A DNA stretch of 54,692 bases from an uncultured Woeseiaceae bacterium (GTDB taxonomy: Bacteria > Pseudomonadota > Gammaproteobacteria > Steroidobacterales > Woeseiaceae), in NCBI GenBank assembly GCA_947259285.1, contig CAMYMR010000024.1, positions 2,935-57,626 of the forward strand, in the 5' to 3' direction. A model generated the notes under the pieces. The model was not told where the DNA came from, made no database searches, and was given only the letters and a program-made list of their open reading frames with translations. This document shows, piece by piece, positions 1 to 8,400 of the stretch; positions within the stretch are counted from its first letter, which is position 1; every line of letters begins with the position of its first letter. Both the position numbers and the translations under genes were made by a program.

Positions 1-1
1 C

Positions 2-733
2 GGCATTTCCAACTACTGGCCGGCGCAGCGTGCCGACCACGTTATCGCCGGCATCAAGTACCTCACCGGCAACGATACATCCATCAGGCTCGAGGCGTTT
101 CAGAAGTCGATTCGGGATGTGCGGCCGCGTTTCGAGAATCTCTACGATCCGCTTGGACTGATGCCCGAACTTCAGGCGGATCGCGTACGGCTGGATCCGT
201 CGAAAGCCACGGCGAAAGGGCTGGAGCTATCCGCGGATCGCACAACTGGTGCCTGGAACTGGTGGGCATCATATACCTGGTCCAAGGTCACCGATCGTAT
301 CGACGATCGCGACGTGCCGCGAAGCTGGGATCAGCGCCATGCCGCGCAGGGCGGCTTCGCCTGGCATAACGAGGTCTGGAACTTCTCCGTGGCGGCGAGC
401 GTGCACACGGGATGGCCGAAAACCAGCTTATCGCTGGTCGAGGCCGGACTTGATTCCGATGGGGAGCCTGTTTTCGACGCGGTACCGGGGCCACGGAACC
501 AGTCGCGGCACCCGACGTTTTCCAGCGTGGATGCGCGCCTGAGCCGCAGATTCAAAGTACCTCGGGGTTCGCTGCTCGCGTTCATTGAGATATCCAACCT
601 CTTCAATCGCAAGAACGTCTGCTGTCTCGACTGGGACCTGGAGGAGGACGCCGCCGGCAACGAGACGCTGGAATTCAGCGAGGACTACTGGCTGCCGCTG
701 CTTCCGGCTATCGGCGTGCTGTGGGAGTTCTAG
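2..733 (+). CDS. TonB-dependent receptor, C-terminal part (5' truncated by window edge)
   Basis: The frame is open from base 2 and ends at 731-733, so only the last ~243 residues are present. The sequence alternates short polar turns with amphipathic strands (for example WNWWASYTWSKVTD and GSLLAFIEISNLFNRKNVCC), the pattern of the last strands of a TonB-dependent outer-membrane beta-barrel. The SNLFNRKN stretch and the terminal aromatic residue (...GVLWEF) are typical of these barrels and of BAM-recognised C-termini. Expected role: active uptake of a siderophore, cofactor or glycan fragment across the outer membrane. The substrate cannot be told because plug and TonB box lie outside the window. 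An in-frame ATG at 119 is internal, not the start. Confidence 0.85.
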   Translation, partial: GISNYWPAQRADHVIAGIKYLTGNDTSIRLEAFQKSIRDVRPRFENLYDPLGLMPELQADRVRLDPSKATAKGLELSADRTTGAWNWWASYTWSKVTDRIDDRDVPRSWDQRHAAQGGFAWHNEVWNFSVAASVHTGWPKTSLSLVEAGLDSDGEPVFDAVPGPRNQSRHPTFSSVDARLSRRFKVPRGSLLAFIEISNLFNRKNVCCLDWDLEEDAAGNETLEFSEDYWLPLLPAIGVLWEF

Positions 734-738
734 AGCCA

Positions 739-1320
739 CTACGACGAGGCCACAGTGCGCCAGTTGTCGATCGCGTGCCTGTAAATTCGCAGGTGTCTTG
801 CCGCGTCAGCATCACCTTGATAAATGAAGCCCGCCGCCCGCCGATAAACGGACTTGGCGAGCGGTCCATTAGCCGACGCGCCGCCATCATGCGTCAGTAC
901 AAACGGTATGGAACGGGTCAGCGTTAGTAGCAGGCCCGCCTGGCCGTCCAGCGCGTCGTGAATGTGAACGATGTCGACGACGGGCATCAGGCACGATGCA
1001 GTGATGGCTGAACGGACGACGGGCCCCACCGCGACGTTTTCGACGAGATCGAGTCGCTTCGCGAGTTCGACGTTTCTGACGAGCACATGCTGTTGTACGC
1101 CGATTTCCTGCAAGGCCTCGATCAGTTTGACGAAATACTCACCAGCGCCATTAAAAGATTTTGCGAGGTTGATGTGCCCAATGTACATGCGATTTGAAAA
1201 CGGCACACTTTTTGCGGCGTCGCCCGTATCTCCTGCCCATAACAGTCCTACCAGTCTTTCAGACGGTATTGCCCGGGCAAATCGGTCGATCGGGAAAAAT
1301 CGGCTCGTCATGTTTGCCAT
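739..1320 (-). CDS. Short glycosyltransferase-like protein (GT4 N-terminal domain only)
   Basis: 193 codons from ATG at 1320. Family similarity begins at the internal Met at 1188 (residue 45): MYIGHINLAKSFNGAGEYF resembles the N-terminal Rossmann strand and glycine loop of GT-B, GT4-family glycosyltransferases that act on lipid-linked sugars or LPS. A second strand reading VVDIVHIHDALDGQAG fits the same half-domain. A full GT4 enzyme has ~350 residues; here the nucleotide-sugar-binding C-terminal half is missing and the frame stops after RHAIDNWRTVASS. It is either a decayed gene or a stand-alone half domain. No clear ribosome site precedes either candidate start. It converges on the receptor gene with 5 bases between stops. 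Confidence 0.55.
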   Translation of the reverse strand: MANMTSRFFPIDRFARAIPSERLVGLLWAGDTGDAAKSVPFSNRMYIGHINLAKSFNGAGEYFVKLIEALQEIGVQQHVLVRNVELAKRLDLVENVAVGPVVRSAITASCLMPVVDIVHIHDALDGQAGLLLTLTRSIPFVLTHDGGASANGPLAKSVYRRAAGFIYQGDADAARHLRIYRHAIDNWRTVASS

Positions 1321-1386
1321 TAATCTGACGCTGGCAAATCACGACATCAATGATCTATGAATCAGCCGACGTCTAGCGGACCCGCA

Positions 1387-1914
1387 TTATCGGGCTCTGG
1401 ACTTTTTAAGGAATATCCACGTCAGCTGCAGCTCCGACGCGATCACGACAATCAGAACGCCGTGCACGAACCAGGGCACGTCGCCCCAGATGATCAGCAC
1501 CGGTAGCAGAGCGAAGAACAACGCCATAGCGGTGCGCCCGAACAGCAGGTGTGGAACGCCGAAACGCTGGTGCCGCAGTCGGACGTAGTTCACGTAAGCC
1601 TCGAGCAACACAATAATCGGGACGTACGGCAGCCAGTATTTCTGCAACAGGCCGGGGATCAACAGCCAGATCCAGAGTATTGTGAAAATTGTAAGGATCC
1701 GGTCTGCGACGCCATCCAGATCGAAATCCGTCTTCGGTGGCGCCGCGCGGCGCGCGAACATTCCGTCGAGCAAATCCGTAAGTGCCGCGGCAATGTAAAG
1801 GCCGAATACCCACCACTTCAGGTCGTAGAGCGCCAGCGCGGTAATGGGCACAACGCTGAACATACGCGTCCAGGTAAGCGCATCGGCAATCGTCCTGGCG
1901 GTATTCTTGTTCAT
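1387..1914 (-). CDS. CDP-alcohol phosphatidyltransferase family membrane protein
   Basis: 175 residues from ATG at 1914, chosen over a longer frame because hydrophobic and family-like sequence begins here. The CDP-alcohol phosphotransferase signature D-x2-D-G-x2-A-R ... D-x3-D is present as D47, D50, G51, A54, R55, then D67 and D71. The glycine normally four residues before the third Asp is Asp63, a departure from consensus. About five hydrophobic helices follow the family plan. Such enzymes displace CMP from CDP-diacylglycerol with an alcohol to make phospholipids (PgsA, PssA, Crd types); the acceptor is not evident. It is the last gene of the long minus-strand block, 64 bases after the GFA gene. 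Confidence 0.8.
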   Translation of the reverse strand: MNKNTARTIADALTWTRMFSVVPITALALYDLKWWVFGLYIAAALTDLLDGMFARRAAPPKTDFDLDGVADRILTIFTILWIWLLIPGLLQKYWLPYVPIIVLLEAYVNYVRLRHQRFGVPHLLFGRTAMALFFALLPVLIIWGDVPWFVHGVLIVVIASELQLTWIFLKKSRAR

Positions 1915-1978
1915 CGTAGGCCCTTGATGAGCTTGCCGTTTTCGTGGCGCGATACGCAGCGTCGCCGGTCGTGGAATG

Positions 1979-2383
1979 CTAGCCGATGTTTTTCTCGTAG
2001 ACGGGCAGGTCATCCGCGATACGAAGCCACGGCTGCTTGTCTTCGGTCCATATATGGGCGCGTGGCGCCGGCGCGGAGGGCTCGTCGAAGGTGTTCAACG
2101 TGATATCGATGTCATTGGGACGTTTCTCGTTCTCGTAGGTAATCGATGAACCACAGTTACTGCATAGGCCACGGGTAACGCCAGGAGAGGAGCGATAGTA
2201 ATGGACTTCGCCCTGCGTTACGGAAAATGTGTCGCGCTCGTAGGTTGCCCACGCTACCAGCGGCGCGCCCGCGGCACGTTGGCAGCTCTCGCAGTAGCAA
2301 AAGCAGGCGAATTTTTCGGGACCGCGCACGACAAAGCTGATGCGCCCGCAGAAGCATCGGCCCGTTATTGCGGATTCACTCAT
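1979..2383 (-). CDS. GFA/CENP-V domain protein
   Basis: 134 residues from ATG at 2383. The zinc-binding cysteine pattern of the GFA family (named after glutathione-dependent formaldehyde-activating enzyme) is clear: GRCFCGRISF near the start, then CFCYCESCQRAAGAP, then LCSNCGSSITYE. Length is typical of the family. Despite the family name, most members have no proven formaldehyde role, so substrate is unknown. It starts 22 bases after the carbonic anhydrase stop codon and is probably co-transcribed with it. Confidence 0.85.
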   Translation of the reverse strand: MSESAITGRCFCGRISFVVRGPEKFACFCYCESCQRAAGAPLVAWATYERDTFSVTQGEVHYYRSSPGVTRGLCSNCGSSITYENEKRPNDIDITLNTFDEPSAPAPRAHIWTEDKQPWLRIADDLPVYEKNIG

Positions 2384-2405
2384 GCGTTGCTCCCGGAAGG
2401 CGTCA

Positions 2406-3020
2406 CTAAGCGTCTAAGAATTCTACGCGGCCCGTCTCGATCGAGTACTCCGCGCCGATGATCGTCAGACTGCCCTCGTCAATCAGTTTTTCGAGTATGC
2501 GCGAGCCGTCGGCCAGTTTCTCGACGGACGCCCGTATATTGGCGCGCACTGCGGCGGCCGTGAGCGTCTCTTCGTCGCTGTCGCGATGCAGGTCGAGAAT
2601 TGGTTCAACAGACGGCCTTACCCGGTCGACGATCGCACGCAGGTTTGGCGACCGCACCGTCTGCTCGAGTGCAAGTTCCTTGAGGGCGGCCGTGACGGCG
2701 CCGCAGTTGGAGTGGCCAAGAACGACGACGAGCTGTGTTCCAAATTGACTGGCAGCAAACTCGATGCTGCCGATCTGCGACGGGGCGACGACGTTGCCGG
2801 CGACGCGAATCACGAAAAGATCGCCGAAGCCCTGATCAAAAACCAGTTCGACCGGAACCCGTGAATCGGAACAGGCGAGGATTATGGCGATAGGGCTCTG
2901 TCCGCCGGACATGCCGACCTGGTGGACTCGTCGCGCCAACGATTCGGCGCCAATCTCGCCGGCGGCAAAGCGACGGTTGCCTTCACGCAGTCGTTGTAGG
3001 GCGTCTGTAGCCGAAGTCAT
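2406..3020 (-). CDS. Beta-class carbonic anhydrase
   Basis: 204 residues from ATG at 3020, the usual length. It interconverts CO2 and bicarbonate at a zinc site. Ligands are visible: C50 and D52 in CSDSR (residues 50-54, with the Asp/Arg catalytic dyad), then H103 and C106 in GHSNCGAV. The VAGNVV segment after the first motif is also typical. Bicarbonate is a substrate of acetyl-CoA carboxylase and of purine synthesis, both encoded upstream in the same block, so co-location makes metabolic sense; that link is inference. Confidence 0.93.
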   Translation of the reverse strand: MTSATDALQRLREGNRRFAAGEIGAESLARRVHQVGMSGGQSPIAIILACSDSRVPVELVFDQGFGDLFVIRVAGNVVAPSQIGSIEFAASQFGTQLVVVLGHSNCGAVTAALKELALEQTVRSPNLRAIVDRVRPSVEPILDLHRDSDEETLTAAAVRANIRASVEKLADGSRILEKLIDEGSLTIIGAEYSIETGRVEFLDA

Positions 3021-3071
3021 GGTTGCAGAGTATCTGGCAGGTACCCGCCCGCTGCAAGACTATTCATTCGA

Positions 3072-4268
3072 TCACCAGCGATGCAGGAATACCGGCGTGC
3101 CAGCCGAAAAGAAACTTTGCTCCTTGGCAAGCTCGACGTAGCCGTCTGTCGCCGACAAGGCAGTGAAGTCGCCCGAGGTATTGGTCTTGACCGGAATCGC
3201 GAGAACCTGTCCCGCGGCGTTGGACAGCACGCGCACCGGTTGAAAGCAGGTAAGGTCAGGTTCGAAGCGTACGTCTGCGCCAAGCGATGCAAACTCGGGT
3301 AGGGGCATCGTCAGTCCGGATGCCGCATCGAGCGCTGGAATCACATAGTGGCGACAGCAAACCAGCGCCGATACAGGGTTGCCTGGCAGTGCGAAAACAG
3401 CCTGGCCTTGCGGGCCGGTGCCGAACCAGAGCGGTTTACCAGGTCGCTGGCTGACTTTGTGGAACACGACGTTTACACCGAGTTCGGCGAGCACGGCGGG
3501 TACATAGTCGGCTTTGCCCATCGAAACGCCGCCGCTCAGTATCACGACGTCAGCGGCGTCGAGATGCCTGCCGATACGTTCACGCAATACCTCGAGATCG
3601 TCGACGAGATGTTCGTGGTCGCCGTCCGCGTAACCGTGCGCATCAAGCATGGCCTGAATGGCCGGTCCGTTCGAAAGGCGGATCTGATGAGGCGCGATCG
3701 ATCGGCCCGCCGGCACGAGTTCGTTACCGGTCGAGATGACCCGAATCACCGGCTTCCGCGTTGTCTCGATCTCCGTGAGTCCGGCGGAGGCAATGATCGC
3801 GATGTCCAGCGGCGTAATACGTTCGCCTGGCGTCAGAAGTTCACTACCGATCGCGTGGTCGGACGCCCGGGCGTGAATAAACTGGCCAGATTCGGCAGAG
3901 TAGTCCTCGTCGATCACGGCGAGGCCATCCTCAACAGAAATCCGTTCGACGGGAACGATGCAGTCCGAATTCCGCGGCAGGGAGGCGCCGGTCATGATTT
4001 CGATGCACTCGCCGGATTGCAGTGTGAGCGCCTCATCGCCGGCAGCCTGCATCGCCTGGATCGGAAATCGTCGAACACCTTTTTCGAAGTCCGCGAAGCG
4101 GAGCGCGATGCCGTCCATCATCACGCGGTCAAAGGGCGGCTGGTCTCTTTCTGCGCGAACGGTCTGCCGCAGAATTCGACCGTTGGCCGCGGCGACCGGC
4201 GTCTTCTCGGGCGCAAACGTCTGCATTGACGACAGGACTGACTCGCGCGCCTCGGCCGTTGTCAGCAC
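3072..4268 (-). CDS. moeA: Molybdopterin molybdotransferase MoeA
   Basis: 398 residues from GTG at 4268, with GAGG upstream overlapping the purD end. MoeA inserts molybdate into adenylylated molybdopterin to give active molybdenum cofactor. The order fits MoeA: N-terminal domain with PPFDRVMMDGIA (MDG motif), beta-barrel segment, MoCF-like domain with STGNEL and SGGVSMGKADYV, then the PGNPVSALV motif and a C-terminal barrel ending in PVFLHRW. Length matches the family (~400). It lies 6 bases after purD. A likely client, the molybdoenzyme MsrP, is encoded at 22295-23254 in this window. Confidence 0.93.
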   Translation of the reverse strand: MLTTAEARESVLSSMQTFAPEKTPVAAANGRILRQTVRAERDQPPFDRVMMDGIALRFADFEKGVRRFPIQAMQAAGDEALTLQSGECIEIMTGASLPRNSDCIVPVERISVEDGLAVIDEDYSAESGQFIHARASDHAIGSELLTPGERITPLDIAIIASAGLTEIETTRKPVIRVISTGNELVPAGRSIAPHQIRLSNGPAIQAMLDAHGYADGDHEHLVDDLEVLRERIGRHLDAADVVILSGGVSMGKADYVPAVLAELGVNVVFHKVSQRPGKPLWFGTGPQGQAVFALPGNPVSALVCCRHYVIPALDAASGLTMPLPEFASLGADVRFEPDLTCFQPVRVLSNAAGQVLAIPVKTNTSGDFTALSATDGYVELAKEQSFFSAGTPVFLHRW

Positions 4269-4274
4269 CTGCTG

Positions 4275-5558
4275 CTATTCCTCTCGCGCAATGGCGCGAT
4301 GACCGATGTCGCGCCGACAGTACATGCCGTCCCAATCGATCTTGCCGACCGCATCGTAGGCAGCGTCTGCCGCATCTCGCACCGTCTCGCCCAGTCCGAC
4401 CACGCAAAGTACGCGGCCACCGCTCGTAATTACGGTGTCGCCCTCGAACGTCGTGCCCGCATGAAAGACTTTTTGCGTGTCGCTGTCGGCACGCTCGAGG
4501 CCCGAGATCGCCGCGCCTTTTGCGTAGCTGGCGGGGTATCCGCCGGCCGCCAGCACCACGCCAAGGGCAGCGCGAGGGTCCCAGTCGGCACGTTGCGCGC
4601 TGAGCGATCCTGTCAGCGTTGCCGAACAGATCTCTACAAGATCGGATTGAAGCCTCGCCAATATCGGTTGTGTTTCAGGATCGCCGAGGCGGCAGTTGAA
4701 TTCAATGACCTTGGGCGTGCCGTCCGGCATGATCATCAGTCCGGCATACAGGAAACCCAGGTACGGACTGCCGTCCGCCCTCATTCCGTCGAGCGTGGGT
4801 CGCACGACCTGATCCAGGATTTGTTGCTCGATCTCGGGCGTGACAACCGGTGCCGGTGAATAGGCGCCCATGCCACCCGTGTTCGGCCCAACGTCGCCCT
4901 CGTCACGCGCCTTGTGGTCCTGTGAGGTCGCGAGCGGCAGGATGCTGTCGCCGTCCGTGATGATGATGAAACTCGCTTCTTCGCCATCCAGGTATTCCTC
5001 GACGACGATACGCGCCCCGGCGTCGCCGAAGCTGCCGCCCGACAGCATGTCCGTTGCAGCCTGTTCCGCCTCGTTCAGATCCATGGCGACGATCACGCCT
5101 TTGCCGGCCGCCAGGCCGTCGGCTTTGATGACGATCGGCGCGCCCTGCTCGCGAATATAGTCGAGCGCGGGTTCGAGTTCCGTGAAATTCTGATAGGACG
5201 CTGTCGGAATGTTATGGCGCTTAAGGAAGTCCTTGGTAAACGCTTTCGAGCCTTCCAGTCGTGCTGCCGCGGCCGTGGGGCCGAAGCACGGTAATCCGAG
5301 CGCCCGGAAACGGTCGACAATACCCGCAACCAACGGTGCTTCGGGGCCGACGATGGTCAGGCCAATGTCTTCTTCTGCCGCAAGTTGAGCCAGCCCCTCG
5401 ATGTCATCAGACGAAATCCCGACATTGCGGACCGACTTTTCCCGAGCCGTGCCGGCGTTGCCCGGCGCGACCAACACGTCCGACACCGCGGGCGACTGTG
5501 CACATTTCCAGGCCAGCGCATGCTCGCGTCCGCCAGAACCGATAACGAGGACTTTCAT
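4275..5558 (-). CDS. purD: Phosphoribosylamine--glycine ligase PurD
   Basis: 427 residues, standard for PurD, which joins phosphoribosylamine and glycine using ATP in the second step of purine synthesis. The start [17 protein letters not shown] carries the conserved GxGGREHAL signature. ATP-grasp features follow: KADGLAAGKGV, EEYLDGEEASF, then EFNCRLGDPETQ, which binds metal and substrate. Its ATG overlaps the purH stop by one base (TAATG), so the two are translationally coupled. purH-purD adjacency is standard in Gammaproteobacteria. Confidence 0.97.
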   Translation of the reverse strand: MKVLVIGSGGREHALAWKCAQSPAVSDVLVAPGNAGTAREKSVRNVGISSDDIEGLAQLAAEEDIGLTIVGPEAPLVAGIVDRFRALGLPCFGPTAAAARLEGSKAFTKDFLKRHNIPTASYQNFTELEPALDYIREQGAPIVIKADGLAAGKGVIVAMDLNEAEQAATDMLSGGSFGDAGARIVVEEYLDGEEASFIIITDGDSILPLATSQDHKARDEGDVGPNTGGMGAYSPAPVVTPEIEQQILDQVVRPTLDGMRADGSPYLGFLYAGLMIMPDGTPKVIEFNCRLGDPETQPILARLQSDLVEICSATLTGSLSAQRADWDPRAALGVVLAAGGYPASYAKGAAISGLERADSDTQKVFHAGTTFEGDTVITSGGRVLCVVGLGETVRDAADAAYDAVGKIDWDGMYCRRDIGHRAIAREE

Positions 5559-7108
5559 TAGTGACGGAAATGACGCATGCCGGTGAAGACCATGGCGAGG
5601 TCGTGCTCGTTCGCGGCCTGGATGACCTCGTCGTCGCGCATCGAGCCCCCTGGCTGGATGATGGCGGAAATACCGTATTCAGCGGCGGCATCAATGCCGT
5701 CACGGAACGGGAAGAACGCGTCCGATGCCATGACCGACCCCTTGACCTCGAGGTTTTCGTCGCTGGCCTTGATCGCGGCAATCCGGGTGCTATAGACGCG
5801 ACTCATCTGGCCGGCACCCACGCCAATGGTCATGTTGTCCCTGCAAAAAATAATCGCGTTTGACTTGACGTACTTGACCACGGTCCAGGCGAATAACATG
5901 TCCTTTATCTGCTCAGCGGTGGGCGCCCTGTCGGTAACGACCTTGAGATCGTCCGCCGTAATCCTGCCAATGTCGCTGTTCTGCACCAGCAGTCCACCGG
6001 AGACTTTCTTGAAATCGAATCCAGCGCTCGTCGACTCGGCCCCATCACCGGTTTCGAGCAGTCGTACGTTCTTCTTGTGCCCAATAATCGCCAGCGCCTC
6101 CGCGGCGAAAGAGGGTGCGACGATCACTTCGACAAACTGACGATCGACAATCGCCCCTGCCGTTTTGGCGTCGAGCGGGCGGTTGAAGGCGATAATACCG
6201 CCGAACGCAGATGTCGGGTCCGTCTTGAAGGCCTTGTCGTAGGCGTCGAGGATGTCGTCGGCGACGGCAACGCCGCAGGGGTTCGCGTGTTTGACAATCA
6301 CGCAGGCCGGATCGTGAAACTGTTTGACACAGTCAAGCGCCGCGTCGCTATCCGCGATGTTGTTGTAAGACAGTGCCTTCCCCTGCAACTGCTTCGCGGT
6401 GGCGAGGGAACCAGCCGGTGCCCGCTGATCGATGTAGAAAGCCGCATCCTGGTGCGGATTCTCGCCGTAGCGCAGCCGTTCCGACAGGCCGCCCGAATAC
6501 AGGAAACGTTCACCGAGCACATCATCGTCCAGGGACTGCGACAGGTACCGGGTGATGGCGGCGTCATAGCTTGCGGTATGCGCATACGCCTTGGCCGCGA
6601 GGCGCCGCCGCCGTTCCAGCGAGAGTTCGTCGTTCTTGAGATCGGCCAGCACGGCATCGTAGTCGTCCGGGCTTATGATAACCGCGACTCCATCGTGGTT
6701 CTTCGATGCGGCGCGGATCATTGCGGGTCCGCCGATGTCGATATTCTCGATAGCCTCTTCGATCGTCGCATCGTCACGCGCGATAGTCTGCTCGAATGGA
6801 TACAGATTGACGACCAGCAGGTCGATCGGCTCGATGCCATGTGTGTCCATCACGGCTTCGTCCTGCCCACGGCGACCCAGTAATCCGCCATGAATGACGG
6901 GGTGCAGCGTTTTCACCCGTCCGCCCATGATTTCCGGAAAGCCCGTCTTTTCCGATACTTCGATAATATTGAGACCCGCCTCTCTTAGCTGGCGGCAGGT
7001 GCCACCGGTCGACAGTACTTCGACGCCGAGTTCGGCGAGGCCCGTCACAAAAGGAATCAATCCGCGCTTGTCAGAGACACTGACGAGCGCGCGTCTTACG
7101 TTGAACAT
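5558..7108 (-). CDS. purH: Bifunctional AICAR formyltransferase / IMP cyclohydrolase PurH
   Basis: 516 residues from ATG at 7108. The N-terminal ~195 residues are the MGS-like IMP cyclohydrolase domain ([40 protein letters not shown]). The rest is the AICAR transformylase domain with its K-H pair ([12 protein letters not shown]), the segment [10 protein letters not shown] and a C-terminal FTGMRHFRH. Together these perform the last two steps of IMP synthesis. It lies 39 bases after fis and overlaps purD by one base. Confidence 0.97.
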   Translation of the reverse strand: MFNVRRALVSVSDKRGLIPFVTGLAELGVEVLSTGGTCRQLREAGLNIIEVSEKTGFPEIMGGRVKTLHPVIHGGLLGRRGQDEAVMDTHGIEPIDLLVVNLYPFEQTIARDDATIEEAIENIDIGGPAMIRAASKNHDGVAVIISPDDYDAVLADLKNDELSLERRRRLAAKAYAHTASYDAAITRYLSQSLDDDVLGERFLYSGGLSERLRYGENPHQDAAFYIDQRAPAGSLATAKQLQGKALSYNNIADSDAALDCVKQFHDPACVIVKHANPCGVAVADDILDAYDKAFKTDPTSAFGGIIAFNRPLDAKTAGAIVDRQFVEVIVAPSFAAEALAIIGHKKNVRLLETGDGAESTSAGFDFKKVSGGLLVQNSDIGRITADDLKVVTDRAPTAEQIKDMLFAWTVVKYVKSNAIIFCRDNMTIGVGAGQMSRVYSTRIAAIKASDENLEVKGSVMASDAFFPFRDGIDAAAEYGISAIIQPGGSMRDDEVIQAANEHDLAMVFTGMRHFRH

Positions 7109-7147
7109 GGATACACCTGGTCGAATTGGGAGGTGCCGAATCAGCGC

Positions 7148-7426
7148 CTATTTAATAAGCAAATACGTCTTGAGTTTCTTTCGCAAGGTACCTCGGTTGA
7201 TGCCGAGAATGCCGGCAGCCTGGCTCTGGTTGCCTCGCGTGTAATCCATGACGGCCTTGAACAGGGGCCGTTCGACCTCGCCGATAACAAGATCGTACAG
7301 CTCGCCCGGCCGATCGCCGTTCAGTGTCCTGAAATACTGATCGAGCGCGTCTTCGGTATGTTTGCAGAGCGGTTTCTTGCTTTTCTTGGACGTAAGTTCC
7401 GTCTTCTCTTTCTTGTGTTGCGCCAC
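7148..7426 (-). CDS. fis: DNA-binding protein Fis
   Basis: 92 residues from GTG at 7426, preceded by AGGA at a good distance. Fis is a homodimeric nucleoid protein that bends DNA and activates growth-related promoters. The C-terminal helix-turn-helix is clear: GNQSQAAGILGINRGTLRKKLK. The N-terminal third is lysine-rich. It sits 5 bases after dusB, the conserved dusB-fis pair of Gammaproteobacteria, and upstream of purHD, so it is probably read from a long transcript starting upstream of dusB. Confidence 0.95.
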   Translation of the reverse strand: MAQHKKEKTELTSKKSKKPLCKHTEDALDQYFRTLNGDRPGELYDLVIGEVERPLFKAVMDYTRGNQSQAAGILGINRGTLRKKLKTYLLIK

Positions 7427-7431
7427 GTTGC

Positions 7432-8400
7432 TTAGTTCCTGAAGAATTCCTTCGTCAATCTGATTTGTTCCGAAGCACGTTCGACACGCACAACCCGATG
7501 ACGAAATTCGTCGGCGTTATCCAGGCTATTGCAGTACCAGGTCAAATGCTTGCGGGCCACTCGGACGCCAGTCAAATCCCCATAAAACTGGTGAAGATCA
7601 TTCAAGTGGCCGATCATGATATCACGCAATTCATTTTTTTCTAGTTGCGTATTTTCCGAAGCCGCGTTCGTTATCTGAGAGAGTTCGCGAAAGATCCAGG
7701 GGCGTCCTTGCGCGCCTCGTCCGATCATCAATCCGTCTGCCCCAGTTACGCGCAATACTTCAAGCGACTTCTCTGAAGTGCTGATATCTCCATTTGCTAT
7801 AACCGGTATCGAGACGGCCTGCTTGACGGCGGCGATCGTTTCGTACTCGGCCTCGCCCTGGTAGCGGCATGCGCGCGTTCGTCCGTGAATGGCGAGAGCC
7901 TGGACCCCCGAGGCTTCGGCAATGCGGGCGATGTTGACGGCGTTGCGGTGCTCCTTGTCCCAGCCGGTGCGGTACTTCAGGGTAACAGGAACCTCCACCG
8001 CCCCAACGACGGCGTCAAGTATCGCAGCGACCCGTCTTTCGTCCTTTAGCAGCGCCGAACCGGCGAGTTTCTTCAATACCTTCTTTGCCGGACAGCCCAT
8101 GTTGATGTCAATAATCTGCGCCCCGCGTTCCACGCAGGCGACGGCCGCGAGCGCGAGTTGCTCAGGCTCGGAGCCAGCTATTTGCACGGCAACGGGCTCC
8201 GCGTCGAGGTCAAGGTCCAGTCGATGGCGCGACTTGGGCGTCTTCCAGAGGCTTATGTCGGCCGTTGTCATCTCGGAGGTCGTCATGCCCGCACCGAACC
8301 GCCGGCAAAGACGCCGAAAAGGCGCGTCGGTCACGCCGGCCATGGGCGCCAGCACGAACGGGCTGGGAAGCTCGTAAGGACCAATTGTCAATGGATTCAT
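7432..8400 (-). CDS. dusB: tRNA-dihydrouridine synthase DusB
   Basis: 322 residues when started at ATG 8400, which overlaps the preceding stop as ATGA; this gives the usual DusB length, whereas the 17-residue upstream extension does not look like family sequence. DusB reduces uridine in the tRNA D-loop with FMN and NADPH. Visible features: LAPMAGVTDAPFRRL at the barrel start, INMGCPAKKVLKKLAGSALL with the catalytic Cys, KYRTGWD, IHGRTR, and the FMN phosphate segment IGRGAQGRPW. It is co-transcribed with fis. Confidence 0.96.
   Translation of the reverse strand: MNPLTIGPYELPSPFVLAPMAGVTDAPFRRLCRRFGAGMTTSEMTTADISLWKTPKSRHRLDLDLDAEPVAVQIAGSEPEQLALAAVACVERGAQIIDINMGCPAKKVLKKLAGSALLKDERRVAAILDAVVGAVEVPVTLKYRTGWDKEHRNAVNIARIAEASGVQALAIHGRTRACRYQGEAEYETIAAVKQAVSIPVIANGDISTSEKSLEVLRVTGADGLMIGRGAQGRPWIFRELSQITNAASENTQLEKNELRDIMIGHLNDLHQFYGDLTGVRVARKHLTWYCNSLDNADEFRHRVVRVERASEQIRLTKEFFRN

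Noticed and set aside
3348-4229. Plus-strand 293-residue protein opposite moeA
   Set aside because: moeA on the other strand has all family motifs; the plus frame has none.
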